A DNA stretch of 64,000 bases from Schaalia canis (GCF_003858455.1 NZ_RQZF01000001.1:434001-498000), one strand, 5' to 3'; counted from the first letter of the stretch, positions 9,568-18,372 are shown. Translations and numbers: made by a program. Notes: a model not told the origin generated them from the sequence alone.

Positions 9568-10628
9568 TCAGCGTAAAAAACGCCCACGCCAACAGCGGCG
9601 AAAAGGGCGGCAACCAGCCAGAAGCGGACAACAATCGTCACTTCCTTCCAGCCTAAAAGTTCAAAGTGATGGTGCAGCGGCGCCATTCGGAACACGCGCT
9701 TACCCGTTGCTTTGAACACGCCAATCTGGATGACATCCGAAATGGTGACCGCAACGAAAAGACCACCAATAATGACGGCAAGGAACTGGGTATTTGTCAG
9801 GATGGATAGCCCTGCCAGCGCGCCGCCCAACGCCAACGCGCCGGTGTCGCCCATGAAGATCTGCGCCGGGGAGGCATTCCACCACAGGAAGCCCGCAAGA
9901 GCACCCACTAATGCCGCGCAGAATACAGCTAGGGCCAGCGGGTCGCGCGTGTCATAGCAGGCTGACACATTGAGCGTTCCTCCACATGCCTGGATGCGCT
10001 GGAAGTATGAAATGACCATGTAGGCGCCGAAAGCAAAGATGGACGATCCTGTTGCGAGGCCATCAAGGCCATCGGTGAGATTCACGGCATTGGACCATGC
10101 GGCGATCAGGAAGTTCACCCACAACAGGAAGAGGACAACACCGACTCCGACCCCTAAATACATCAGGTCAAGGCTGCTTGGTCGAGCAAAGGAAATCGTT
10201 GTCGATGCGGCACCCGGCCCGTGATCTCCGGGATTATAGAGCGCTCCAATAGCAAAAAGTGAGGCAACAGCAAGCTGTCCAATGACCTTCGCACCAGCGT
10301 GCAATCCGAGTGATCGCTGCTTGCGGATCTTAATGCTGTCATCGAGCAGACCAATGACGCCCAGCCCAACGAAGAGAAAGACCAGCAGGAAGGAGGACCA
10401 ATCAACACCGCCGTTGATGAGCGATCCGACAAACCAGGCAACGACCGTGGCGAAGATGAAGACAACGCCACCCATCGTCGGAGTGCCTCGCTTTGTGAGG
10501 TGCCCGGTTGGTCCATCTTGGCGGATGAATTGCCCAAACTCATTACGAATGAGGAATCGAATGAAGACCGGGGTGAGGGTAATCGACAGTCCGATGCCCA
10601 AAATGAAGGCAACAATCAACCCAATCAC
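9549..10628 (-). CDS. mraY: Phospho-MurNAc-pentapeptide transferase MraY
   Basis: Integral membrane enzyme that moves phospho-MurNAc-pentapeptide onto undecaprenyl phosphate, making lipid I. 359 residues with about ten membrane segments. KRGTPTMGG near 45, the Mg-binding NLTDGLDGLA motif, FMGDTGALALGG and the PLHHHFE histidine motif are all present. The ATG overlaps the murF stop by 4 bp. Confidence 0.97.
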   Translation of the reverse strand: MIGLIVAFILGIGLSITLTPVFIRFLIRNEFGQFIRQDGPTGHLTKRGTPTMGGVVFIFATVVAWFVGSLINGGVDWSSFLLVFLFVGLGVIGLLDDSIKIRKQRSLGLHAGAKVIGQLAVASLFAIGALYNPGDHGPGAASTTISFARPSSLDLMYLGVGVGVVLFLLWVNFLIAAWSNAVNLTDGLDGLATGSSIFAFGAYMVISYFQRIQACGGTLNVSACYDTRDPLALAVFCAALVGALAGFLWWNASPAQIFMGDTGALALGGALAGLSILTNTQFLAVIIGGLFVAVTISDVIQIGVFKATGKRVFRMAPLHHHFELLGWKEVTIVVRFWLVAALFAAVGVGVFYAEWVSKL

Positions 10629-12025
10629 AGGGCCACTCCCCTTTCTTTCAGGGCATCAGCAACACGCCAGGCTCCTGATCCGAAGGAACCCTTCACCACA
10701 ATAACTGCATCTTCGGCTAAGGCCTCTACCACAGCATCGCAGGCTTCCTCAGGAGAGGACACATGTACTACCCGCGTGTCTGAATCATGGCCCTCGCAAT
10801 AGTGGACAGCCTCCTGTCCAAGAGCAACGATGAGCGACGTTCCAACTTCTCGGGCCATGCGCCCAACCTCACGGTGGGTGGCCTCGCTGGCTTCGCCCAG
10901 TTCAAGCATTTCACCCAGCACGGCAATGGTGAGCCGGTCTGACCCCAGTCGTCCCAGTGATGACAGTGCGGCACGCATGGAATCAACATTGGCGTTGTAT
11001 GAGTCATCAATGAGGACGATTCTGTGCCCGTTGAGGGTCATGTCCTGAACGTCCATGCGGTGGGGGGACAAAGGGCGAGCCGTATTCAGCGCTGCGGCAA
11101 CCTCGTCAACGCTCAGTCCCAGCTCGCAACACGCAGCCGCCGCTGCCACAGCATTGTGAGCATGATGCGGTCCCACCAGCTTAAGGGCCACCGAGGCGCG
11201 ACGCTGCCCAGCATAAAGATCGAAGGATGCGCGATCGTGTTCATCAATCGTGATGTTCTCAGCACGGTAATGAGCATCGGGGGCAGTGTGGGTGCTAAAG
11301 AAGCGAACTGCAGCCGGGGCAAGGTCAGCCATTGCCCGCACATGGGGATCATCGGCGTTGAGAATCGCCGTGCCCTGCGGACGCAACCCCTCGACGAGTT
11401 CGGCCTTTGCCTGAGCGATCCCTTCAACTGAGCCGAAGCCACCAAGGTGGGCGTGACCAACCATCAATTCAATTGCGAGGTCGGGGGCGGCAATATCCGT
11501 CAGGTAACGCAGATGCCCTGGGCCTGAAGCCCCCATTTCAAGGACAAGGTAGCGGGTGGCATCGGCAGCCTTCAGCACAGTTAACGGCAGGCCCACTTCG
11601 TTATTGAAAGACAGCTTCGGTGCGACCGTTGGTGCCTTCGAACCCAGAATCTGGGCGAGGAGGTCCTTCGTCGTCGTCTTACCGGCAGAGCCCGTCACGG
11701 CAACAACCTCGATGCTGCCCGTTGCTCGAAGATCCTCCAGATGAGCGTGGGCAAGACGGCCCAACGCCATCGTCGACTCTTCGACAACAATCTGCGGCAC
11801 GGCGCAGCCATCCTGTGGGGCCTCAACCAGCACCGCCACCGCGCCGTTGGCGATCGCAGCATCAATGTAGTCATGGCCATCAGAGTTCTCGCCACGGCGA
11901 GCAACATACAACGCTCCGGGGGAAGCCTCGCGCGAATCTGTGACCACCGCGTTCACCTCGACAGCGGCGCTGCCAATGAGGTGTCCGTCGACAGCAGTGG
12001 CAATCCAATCCACCGATCTACGCAT
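10625..12025 (-). CDS. murF: UDP-MurNAc-tripeptide:D-Ala-D-Ala ligase
   Basis: Adds D-Ala-D-Ala to complete the pentapeptide. 466 residues from the chosen start. VTGSAGKTTTKD near 110-121 is the P-loop, EMGASGPGHLRYLT and GHAHLGGFGS follow, and LIDDSYNAN is the MurF signature. An upstream in-frame ATG at 12058 exists, but the ATG at 12025 has AAGGA 6 nt before it and begins MRRSVDWIA, the usual MurF N-terminus. The preceding gene is ftsI, not murE, which breaks the standard dcw order. Confidence 0.96.
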   Translation of the reverse strand: MRRSVDWIATAVDGHLIGSAAVEVNAVVTDSREASPGALYVARRGENSDGHDYIDAAIANGAVAVLVEAPQDGCAVPQIVVEESTMALGRLAHAHLEDLRATGSIEVVAVTGSAGKTTTKDLLAQILGSKAPTVAPKLSFNNEVGLPLTVLKAADATRYLVLEMGASGPGHLRYLTDIAAPDLAIELMVGHAHLGGFGSVEGIAQAKAELVEGLRPQGTAILNADDPHVRAMADLAPAAVRFFSTHTAPDAHYRAENITIDEHDRASFDLYAGQRRASVALKLVGPHHAHNAVAAAAACCELGLSVDEVAAALNTARPLSPHRMDVQDMTLNGHRIVLIDDSYNANVDSMRAALSSLGRLGSDRLTIAVLGEMLELGEASEATHREVGRMAREVGTSLIVALGQEAVHYCEGHDSDTRVVHVSSPEEACDAVVEALAEDAVIVVKGSFGSGAWRVADALKERGVAL

Positions 12026-12070
12026 CGTATGTCCTTCCTGGAGCGAAGCCATGACCAAGCAGGCGCATGA

Positions 12071-13846
12071 CTACCTCGGGTAGCTGTCGTACAGAGTCGG
12101 CGGCGTGGCCGAGGCGGGAATCGAAAGATTCCTGACCGCCTGGGTGACGACCTCACTAAAGAGCGGTGCAGCCGACTCCGATGACAAAAGTCCAACCTTC
12201 GGATTGTAGAGCACAACAGCCACTGCCAACCTGGGAGCCTCTGCGGGAACCACTCCTGCCGTTGTCGAAACGACGGCGGGAACCCCATCAACAAAGATAT
12301 CTGCAGTACCGGTCTTCACCGCCACGCGGTAGCCTTCAACCTTCGCCGGCTGGCCCGTACCAAGAGGCTCATGCACGGAGGACTCCATCATGGTAATCAG
12401 GGTGCGTGCAGTCTCAGGTTTCATCACCTCAACAGGCTTGACCGGCTCAGGCGTATGAACCGTCTGATCCGGCATGGTCCACGAGTCAACGATCCGTGGG
12501 GGCATTCGTACCCCGCCATTGCCAATAGTGGCCATCAGCGATGCTTCCTGCAAAACCGTCACGGAATAGGCCTGCCCGAACATCGTGACGTAGCGGTCAC
12601 GGCCCACCCACTCGGAGGCAGGACGGACAACGCCCGAAGACTCACCCGGCAGTTCCACTCCGGTTGCCGCACCAAAACCCAGACGCTTCATCATGTCGTA
12701 GCGTTCTTCGTCCGTGACAGTCTCACCCACAGCGACTGTGCCCGTATTGGACGACTCAGCCAGGATGCCCGTCGTTGTCATCGGCATCGTCTCATGGAAG
12801 TGGAAGTCACTGATCGGCCCGCCAGCGTCGGGAGGGTCGATGGAATAGGGAACCGTAAAGACTGTTGTCGGCTCGACTGTTCCCTTATCGAGGGCTGTTG
12901 CGATTGTGACAACCTTGCCAACTGAACCCGGTTCGACCGCGTATTGGACAGAAGCGACCGGCTGAACGTCATTCGACGCAGGCGCCTTCGACTGTGAATC
13001 AGCCATGACCAAGATTCTGCCGGTTGACACCTCCTGCACGACAACAGCTCCCCAGTCAGCCTGGTGCTTAGCCACACGCGCATTAAGTGCGTCTTGGATG
13101 AGGTGCTGTAAGTCGCCGTGAAGAGTCGTTGTCAGCGTCGCCCCGTCTAAAGGTTCCTCGCTCACTTGCTTTCCGCCGGGCATAATCGCCCCATTAGGAG
13201 CGATCTCGTAGGCTTCCTTGCCCGGCGTGCCGCGCAGCAGCTCCTCGAAAGTAAGCTCCAAGCCCGACACTCCCTCAGGCTTGACCGACTTCTCGTCACG
13301 GTTACCCAACTTGCCCAGCAGCGGGGCAGCCGTCGCACCATTGGGATAGATCCGTTCAAACACTGACTCCCACTCGATACCGTGAATATCGAGGGCGCGA
13401 ATCTTCCTATAGGTGACAGCATCAACATTCTTCTTGAGATAGGAATACGGCGATGTCCCCACCATCTTGCCGCCAAGCTCTGCCTCGTCCATTCCCAATA
13501 GTGGTGACAACTGACGGGCAGCCTCCGCCGGACCACGGCCTCGGACAACCCAGTCTTCCTTGCCGTCAGGACCAGTGATCTTCTCCCAGTGCACGTAGTT
13601 GAGAATGTTCTTTTGATTAACGGCAATGTGGTACGTCTGCACCGAGTCGGCAAGAATCATCCCCTTGGCGTCAACGATTGCCCCTCGACGAGGTGGGATC
13701 TCACTTGCGGAAGTGCGTAACTCCTGCCCTTCAGCAGCCAGTACCGGGCCTTGAATGACCTGAATCCAAAAGAGATTCGCCGCACACAGACACAAGGCCA
13801 CGCTGAATCCGATGTGGAGCCAGCGTGGCCTTGAGCGTGACAACAT
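12071..13846 (-). CDS. ftsI: Septal class B penicillin-binding protein FtsI (PBP3)
   Basis: Septal transpeptidase, partner of FtsW. 591 residues: an N-terminal membrane anchor at about 11-30, a dimerisation region from RRGAIVDAKG, and a transpeptidase domain with SVGK at 308-311 (nucleophile Ser308), SSN at 365-367 and KTG at 511-513. The full beta-lactam-binding triad is therefore intact. GAAGGGAAG precedes the ATG. Confidence 0.96.
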   Translation of the reverse strand: MLSRSRPRWLHIGFSVALCLCAANLFWIQVIQGPVLAAEGQELRTSASEIPPRRGAIVDAKGMILADSVQTYHIAVNQKNILNYVHWEKITGPDGKEDWVVRGRGPAEAARQLSPLLGMDEAELGGKMVGTSPYSYLKKNVDAVTYRKIRALDIHGIEWESVFERIYPNGATAAPLLGKLGNRDEKSVKPEGVSGLELTFEELLRGTPGKEAYEIAPNGAIMPGGKQVSEEPLDGATLTTTLHGDLQHLIQDALNARVAKHQADWGAVVVQEVSTGRILVMADSQSKAPASNDVQPVASVQYAVEPGSVGKVVTIATALDKGTVEPTTVFTVPYSIDPPDAGGPISDFHFHETMPMTTTGILAESSNTGTVAVGETVTDEERYDMMKRLGFGAATGVELPGESSGVVRPASEWVGRDRYVTMFGQAYSVTVLQEASLMATIGNGGVRMPPRIVDSWTMPDQTVHTPEPVKPVEVMKPETARTLITMMESSVHEPLGTGQPAKVEGYRVAVKTGTADIFVDGVPAVVSTTAGVVPAEAPRLAVAVVLYNPKVGLLSSESAAPLFSEVVTQAVRNLSIPASATPPTLYDSYPR

Positions 13847-13864
13847 GTGGTCTTCCCTTCTCGG

Positions 13865-14263
13865 TTATCGAGCCGTATTACCGCCTTCGATGGTTCCACT
13901 CGACAGGGTAATAATCCCTGTTTTCGCAGCCGGAACCATCCCCATCTTCTTAGCGGCCTGTTCGAGGTTCCCCGGTGAGGATACTTCACGAAGCTTAGTG
14001 TGAGCTGTCCACTCCTCGGCTTGCAGACGATTCAATTCGAGTTGTTGCTCACGAATTGCGAATGCTGTTTGCGCCATCCGAGTATTCAGCACCATCGGCA
14101 CCACAATCGCAGTCACCAGCACCAGCATGATGACAGCAATAATCGGGAAAAGGCGACGACGCTGGCTCACGCCCTCAACAACGCGAAGCTGAGGGGTGGA
14201 AACCTCGTGGAGGAAATCGGGACGGGATGCTGGACGCGTGCGTGCGGCACTTGCTGCGCTCAT
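13865..14263 (-). CDS. ftsL: FtsL-like septum formation protein
   Basis: 132 residues: a basic cytoplasmic head, one membrane segment at about 38-60, then a heptad-like coiled-coil segment (FAIREQQLELNRLQAEE) and a short tail ending in GIITLSSGTIEGG. This is the architecture of FtsL/DivIC-type division proteins, which bridge FtsQ and FtsW/FtsI. Sequence identity is low as usual for this family, so the call rests on topology and position between rsmH and ftsI. The ATG overlaps the rsmH stop and has GGAGGA upstream. Confidence 0.82.
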   Translation of the reverse strand: MSAASAARTRPASRPDFLHEVSTPQLRVVEGVSQRRRLFPIIAVIMLVLVTAIVVPMVLNTRMAQTAFAIREQQLELNRLQAEEWTAHTKLREVSSPGNLEQAAKKMGMVPAAKTGIITLSSGTIEGGNTAR

Positions 14264-15261
14264 GCTCTATTCCTCCATGGTTCTATCAGTTCGGCCCCCC
14301 GCAAACGCACGGGAGCAGATCGGGGGTTGCGGGCAAGTTCGGCCTCGTCAGCCCGCCCCGCACCGCGGGTGAGCAAACGAAGGCTAGGTTTCAAGTCGGG
14401 CGGCACGAAAGGCAAGCCCGGCGGAGTGCGATCTTCACTTCCTTCACGGAAGATCGTTTTGACAATGCGATCCTCAAGGGATTGGTAGGACTCCACCACC
14501 AGGCGCCCACCCACACGCAGATGCGACAACGCGCGAGGCAGAGCATCTTCGAGGATTGTCAGTTCGTCATTGACAGCGATACGCAAAGCCTGGAAGGTCC
14601 GCTTCGCGGGATTTCCTCCCGTGCGTCTAGCGGGTGCCGGGATGGCATCACGGACAAGATCAGCGAGTTCTCCCGTGCGCTGTAGTGGCGCATTCTGGCG
14701 ACGTTCGACAATCATCCGGGCAATACGGGAAGCAAACTTTTCTTCCCCGTAGACCTTGAGGATGCGCGCCAACTCGCGCTCCGTCGCAGTCGCGAGCAGT
14801 TCAGCGGCGCTAACACCCTTCGACGGGTTCATCCGCATGTCAAGGGGCGCATCTTTGGAGTAGGAGAAGCCGCGTTCTACCTCGTCAAGTTGCAAGCTAG
14901 AGACGCCCAAATCCATAAGGATTCCGTCTACTTTTTCGTCAATACCGTATTCCTTAGCGACCTCATCAACATGGTCGTAGGTGGTGTTGACCGCCTGGAA
15001 TCTCTCGCCGAAGGGTTCGAGGCGACGGGAGGCAAGGGCGATTGCTTCCGGGTCACGATCAATGCCGATGACCGTGAGTTCCGGGAAACGTTGTAGCGCA
15101 CCTTCAGTGTGTCCGCCCATTCCCAGGGTGCAGTCGATGAGAATTGCGCCGGGGTGAGCAATGGCAGGCTCAAGCATGTCCAAACACTCATTGAGCAGCA
15201 CAGGAATATGTAGTTGTGCGGCGTCGCGCTCGGGCAGGCCAGCGTGTGATTCTTCTGCCAT
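14260..15261 (-). CDS. rsmH: 16S rRNA m4C1402 N4-methyltransferase
   Basis: SAM-dependent enzyme (formerly MraW) that methylates C1402 of 16S rRNA. 333 residues. HIPVLLNECLD near 18, the SAM-binding CTLGMGGHTEGAL near 44-56, MDLGVSSLQLD, and the C-terminal NDELTILEDALPRALSHL and SLEDRIVK blocks are the family signatures. GAAGGGGGTGACCC precedes the ATG. It follows mraZ after a 139-bp gap that contains a hairpin. Confidence 0.96.
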   Translation of the reverse strand: MAEESHAGLPERDAAQLHIPVLLNECLDMLEPAIAHPGAILIDCTLGMGGHTEGALQRFPELTVIGIDRDPEAIALASRRLEPFGERFQAVNTTYDHVDEVAKEYGIDEKVDGILMDLGVSSLQLDEVERGFSYSKDAPLDMRMNPSKGVSAAELLATATERELARILKVYGEEKFASRIARMIVERRQNAPLQRTGELADLVRDAIPAPARRTGGNPAKRTFQALRIAVNDELTILEDALPRALSHLRVGGRLVVESYQSLEDRIVKTIFREGSEDRTPPGLPFVPPDLKPSLRLLTRGAGRADEAELARNPRSAPVRLRGAELIEPWRNRA

Positions 15262-15285
15262 GGGTCACCCCCTTCACAATCGTTA

Positions 15286-15301
15286 CGAGGCAGGTGCCTC
15301 G
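15286..15301. promoter_or_regulatory. Short hairpin in the mraZ-rsmH gap
   Basis: CGAGGCA and TGCCTCG form a perfect 7-bp stem around GG, 25 nt upstream of the rsmH start. No T-run follows. It may modulate read-through from mraZ into the dcw genes; this is an inference from position. Confidence 0.35.
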
Positions 15302-15400
15302 AATGTGGGCCTTGTTCGCTTCGTTGGGCGAGGTCCCCCACCGTGCTCTGTCAAAGGGGAAGAAGAGACAGAACAGCGGGCGGAGACCTCACTCAACGAG

Positions 15401-15832
15401 TCAGAACATGCCCGGGATAATTTCTTCAGCTGTATTAGAGAAGACCTCTTCCTGTACGGACAGGTAGTCCTTCCAGGCGGAGGCATCCCAGATTTCGGCT
15501 CGCGACCCAGCGCCAATGACGGCTAGTTCACGACCAAGACCTGCGTAGGTACGCAAATCTGCGGGGACCGTAATACGACCTTGCTTATCGGGCACTTCCT
15601 TGTAAGCGCCCGAAAGCATGACGCGAATCCAGTCACGCGCTTGCTTTGAGGACAGTGGAGCACGGCGGAGTTCTTGGGTCATGACCTCAAACTCATGCGC
15701 GGGGAAGGCGTAGATGCAGCGCTCTTGTCCTCGGGTGAGGACGATGCCGCCCTCCATGTCATCGCGGAAGCGAGCAGGCAAGATTACGCGGCCTTTGTCA
15801 TCGAGCTTGGGCTCGTACGTACCGAGAAACAT
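15401..15832 (-). CDS. mraZ: Transcriptional regulator MraZ
   Basis: DNA-binding protein of the SpoVT-AbrB fold that regulates the dcw operon by binding repeats upstream of its own gene. 143 residues from the ATG at 15832, the family length. [19 protein letters not shown] at the N-terminus and the second half-repeat [13 protein letters not shown] near residue 85 show the two AbrB-like halves. A longer in-frame reading to 15871 would run into the operator repeats and has no support. Confidence 0.96.
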   Translation of the reverse strand: MFLGTYEPKLDDKGRVILPARFRDDMEGGIVLTRGQERCIYAFPAHEFEVMTQELRRAPLSSKQARDWIRVMLSGAYKEVPDKQGRITVPADLRTYAGLGRELAVIGAGSRAEIWDASAWKDYLSVQEEVFSNTAEEIIPGMF

Positions 15833-15847
15833 GCGCCACCCCCTTCC

Positions 15848-15890
15848 CCATCGTGTGACATTAGCCCCCACTTTACCCCACCTTCCACCA
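15848..15890 (-). promoter_or_regulatory. MraZ-binding repeat array
   Basis: On the minus strand TGG triplets recur every 10 bp: at 15890, 15880, 15870 and 15850, with TGT at 15860. Three consecutive units read TGGTGGAAGG, TGGGGTAAAG, TGGGGGCTAA. MraZ operators in other bacteria are TGGGN-type direct repeats with a 10-bp period upstream of mraZ, so this is a near-certain autoregulatory site. The first unit lies 16 nt from the mraZ start. Confidence 0.85.
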
Positions 15891-16440
15891 CCTTTAACAC
15901 CCTCAAGCGATTTTTTCAGGCTTTTGGGAGATAAAATTGGCTAAATTTCAGCCCAAAGAGGCAGTGGAGCATAGTGGAGGGATTTTTCTGCGGCGCGTCG
16001 AATTCCATTCCTTCACCACCCGCTGATTAAGAAGGACACCCACCTCACCCCACTGCTTCACTCACCCCTCCCACACTCACCACCCCCGGGAACATTCCCC
16101 ACTTCCCCCAATGTTTTCGCAGGAAAATGCAGGTTTCAGCCTCCACAGCAAGCCACACTAGCTCCAGAGGGACTGTCGCCATAACGGGGCATGGTGGTGG
16201 GAAGTGGGGGAACCCAGGGCGGAGGGTGGGGAGCAAAGTGGTGGAAGGGTATGGAGGGGCATGTACACACCAAGCATCAAGCTCTCCGCCGCGCACGAAG
16301 CATAATGCTCAATGCTGGTGCGGGACGACAGCGGGGAATCCCTAGCAGCAGAGGCTGGGGAGGTGCGCAGCTTGCGGCGCGGTTGGGCATAGGAGCCGGA
16401 GCGACGCGCAGGCGAGTGGGCACACCCCTGAGTGTGCTTG

Positions 16441-16500
16441 TGTACGACTTAGCGCTATATGTACGTGGTGCACCGCGAACTTTTTGCGTTAAGTCGTACA
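16441..16500. repeat. 60-bp hairpin repeat, copy A
   Basis: The segment starts TGTACG and ends CGTACA and folds back on itself: the outer 11 bp pair perfectly, then a partly paired inner stem and a loop containing the palindrome GGTGCACC. A segment of identical length with about 70 percent identity lies at 62822-62881. Both are intergenic and both are preceded by GCTTG. Several paired positions differ between copies while keeping the pairing, for example C-G here against T-A there at columns 13/48. Confidence 0.7.
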
Positions 16501-16525
16501 CAGCCCGTTAAGTCGTACACAGCCC
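16488..16525 (+). repeat. 19-bp tandem repeat at the end of hairpin copy A
   Basis: GTTAAGTCGTACACAGCCC occurs twice head to tail, at 16488-16506 and 16507-16525. The first copy includes the right arm of the 60-bp hairpin, so the arm sequence has been duplicated. Confidence 0.8.
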
Positions 16526-16560
16526 GTGAAGAGCTGGATCAAGCGCGTCAAACAGAGAAG

Positions 16561-16587
16561 AGGGGCTGCGCATAATGCGCAACCCCT
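16561..16587 (-). terminator. Rho-independent terminator of the DUF3040 gene
   Basis: AGGGG-TGCGCA pairs with TGCGCA-CCCCT around a short loop, with one mismatch. On the minus strand it lies 43 nt beyond the DUF3040 stop and is followed by the T-rich TCTTCTCTGTTTG. Confidence 0.7.
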
Positions 16588-16629
16588 ATACTCATACTCT
16601 CGCTGAGAAACAGTCCAAATCAGGAACAC

Positions 16630-17043
16630 TCACCCGTGGCGACGATCATCCCAGCGGCGCTCTTGCCGGTCAATGAATGTCTGCCAGGAACGCCCACGCG
16701 GAGCTTTCCCTCTCTTCGCAGGCTTCTTCCCTGCGGAGGGCTGGGTGTGGAGGGCCAGCATGATGCCGCCCAGCATGGAACCGAATCCGAGGACGCCAAG
16801 CAGGATTGACCACAGACTGTAGCCAAGGGTCACAGCAGCCAAAAGGATTCCCAAACCAATCACAGCAAGGACAGAGCCTGCAGCGACATATCGAGGGATG
16901 AAGTGCCCGCGAGCGCGCTCCGTTTCGGTTTTGCCCATTTGTTCGGCGAGTTTTGATGCCGAGGTTGCAGCTTCCGAGCTATCACGGGAAAACTCTGCCT
17001 CAAGTTCTTGAAGAACTTGCTTCTCGTATTCTGACAGGGCCAT
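16630..17043 (-). CDS. DUF3040 family membrane protein
   Basis: 137 residues. The N-terminus MALSEYEKQVLQELE is the DUF3040 signature (LSEhEqrlLeqlE in other actinobacteria). Two adjacent hydrophobic segments at about 52-97 form a hairpin in the membrane, and the C-terminal ~35 residues are strongly basic. The family is actinobacterial, often near the dcw cluster or dinB, and has no established function. It has its own terminator and a 69-bp gap after dinB. Confidence 0.85.
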   Translation of the reverse strand: MALSEYEKQVLQELEAEFSRDSSEAATSASKLAEQMGKTETERARGHFIPRYVAAGSVLAVIGLGILLAAVTLGYSLWSILLGVLGFGSMLGGIMLALHTQPSAGKKPAKRGKAPRGRSWQTFIDRQERRWDDRRHG

Positions 17044-17112
17044 CTCGCACCTCCTTGCTGCGTGATTCGTCGTGTCATTGCAGTGTACCGGTAAACGCTG
17101 CCAGGGCCTATT

Positions 17113-18372
17113 TCAGTCCTGGAACTCCCCTTGGCTGGGTGTTACCTGAGTGCGAAGTTTTGTTGTTCCTAGCAGTGACGCTGGTGTAAGTGCAGTGCGT
17201 CCAAACCTTTGGGCGATGGTATCCATGGCTTCTTCGGTGGCCCGTGGTCTGCCGTCGTCATCGAGGGCAACAGCCACTCCGTCCTGGCGAGATTGGAGTG
17301 ATTCGGCCCGCACTCCAAGGAGTCTGACTCCTGCGGTTGGGACTCCTTCGGCGTGAAAGAGTATCTGGGCGTGCTCAGCGATAGTGCGTCCCAGATCGGT
17401 GGGGATGCTCAGGGTTGCTGAGCGTGTGATGGTGCGACGGTTGGCGTCTCTGATTTTGATGCTGACAGTCCAGGCAACCATCTGTGCTTTGCGTAGGCGC
17501 CGGGCGCAGTCATGGGCGGCTTCTAGAAGGAAAGCATCAATTTCTTGTGCGTTTCGGATGTCGCGTTCGAAGGTGCGTTCGGTGCCGATGGATTTTTCGA
17601 CGGGTCGGGGGGCGACGTTTCTGGGGTCGATTCCCCAGGCGAGGTTGTGCAGGTGGTGGGCTGAGGCTGCGCCGATCCATCGATGGAGGTCGTTCAGGGG
17701 TGTGTGGGCGAGTTGTGCGACGGTGTCGATGCCGCGCTGGCGCAGGATTTTTTCGGTTTTGGCTCCGACTCCCCAGAGTGCGCCCACGGGTAGGGAGTGG
17801 AGGAAGTCAACTGTTGCGGCTTGAGGGATGAGGAGTAGTCCGTCGGGTTTGGCGTGTGCGGAGGCGATCTTGGCAACGGATTTGACGCTGGAGATGCCAA
17901 CGGAGGCGGGCAGTCCGACCTCGTTGCGGATGCGTTCTCTGAGGCTGCGGGCGATGTGGAGTGATGAGCCGAGCCTGCGGTGGGATCCGGCGACGTCCAT
18001 AAAGGCTTCGTCAATGGAAAGCTGTTCGACGACAGGAGTGTATTCGGCGATGATGCTCATGACTCGGGCCGAGTACGTCCGGTAAAGGCTCATAGGTGAG
18101 TGGACGAAGTGTGCATTGGGGCAGAGGGAGCGGGCCTGCATGGTGGGCATGCCGGCTCGGATGCCAAGGGCTCTGGCCTCGTAGGTGGCGGAAGTAACCA
18201 CCCCGCGAGCGCTGCTGCCAGCCACGATGACGGGGCGGCCTGCGAGTGAGGGATTTTCTTTGAGTTCGACCTGAGCATAGAAAGAATCCATGTCGACGTG
18301 GAGGATGTCTGCTCCGGTGTCGTCCTCGCCCCAGTTGCGTCGTGCGTGGGGAGAGCGTGGCGCATTCGACAT
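17113..18372 (-). CDS. dinB: DNA polymerase IV (Y family)
   Basis: Error-prone translesion polymerase. 419 residues. ILHVDMDSFYAQVE near 23-36 carries the first catalytic Asp pair, VVTSATYEARALGIRAGMP follows, and LSIDEAFMDV holds the second catalytic Asp-Glu. Helix-hairpin-helix and little-finger domains complete the chain. No canonical SOS box is visible upstream, so it may not belong to the LexA regulon here. The upstream gene is divergent with a gap of 108 bp. Confidence 0.95.
   Translation of the reverse strand: MSNAPRSPHARRNWGEDDTGADILHVDMDSFYAQVELKENPSLAGRPVIVAGSSARGVVTSATYEARALGIRAGMPTMQARSLCPNAHFVHSPMSLYRTYSARVMSIIAEYTPVVEQLSIDEAFMDVAGSHRRLGSSLHIARSLRERIRNEVGLPASVGISSVKSVAKIASAHAKPDGLLLIPQAATVDFLHSLPVGALWGVGAKTEKILRQRGIDTVAQLAHTPLNDLHRWIGAASAHHLHNLAWGIDPRNVAPRPVEKSIGTERTFERDIRNAQEIDAFLLEAAHDCARRLRKAQMVAWTVSIKIRDANRRTITRSATLSIPTDLGRTIAEHAQILFHAEGVPTAGVRLLGVRAESLQSRQDGVAVALDDDGRPRATEEAMDTIAQRFGRTALTPASLLGTTKLRTQVTPSQGEFQD

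Larger units (their letters stand above)
15891..16629. other. Gene-free stretch between mraZ and the DUF3040 gene
   Basis: About 740 bp without a credible gene. From left to right it holds an AT-richer segment at 15900-15960 that probably carries the mraZ promoter, a C-rich segment to about 16110, a G-rich segment at 16190-16250 that partly mirrors it, a 60-bp hairpin repeat with an adjoining 19-bp tandem repeat, and a terminator for the DUF3040 gene. Open reading frames here overlap each other on both strands and lack ribosome binding sites. Confidence 0.6.

Noticed and set aside
16045-16511. Several overlapping frames in the mraZ-DUF3040 gap
   Set aside because: They overlap on both strands, are biased in composition by C- and G-rich runs, and have no recognisable domains.
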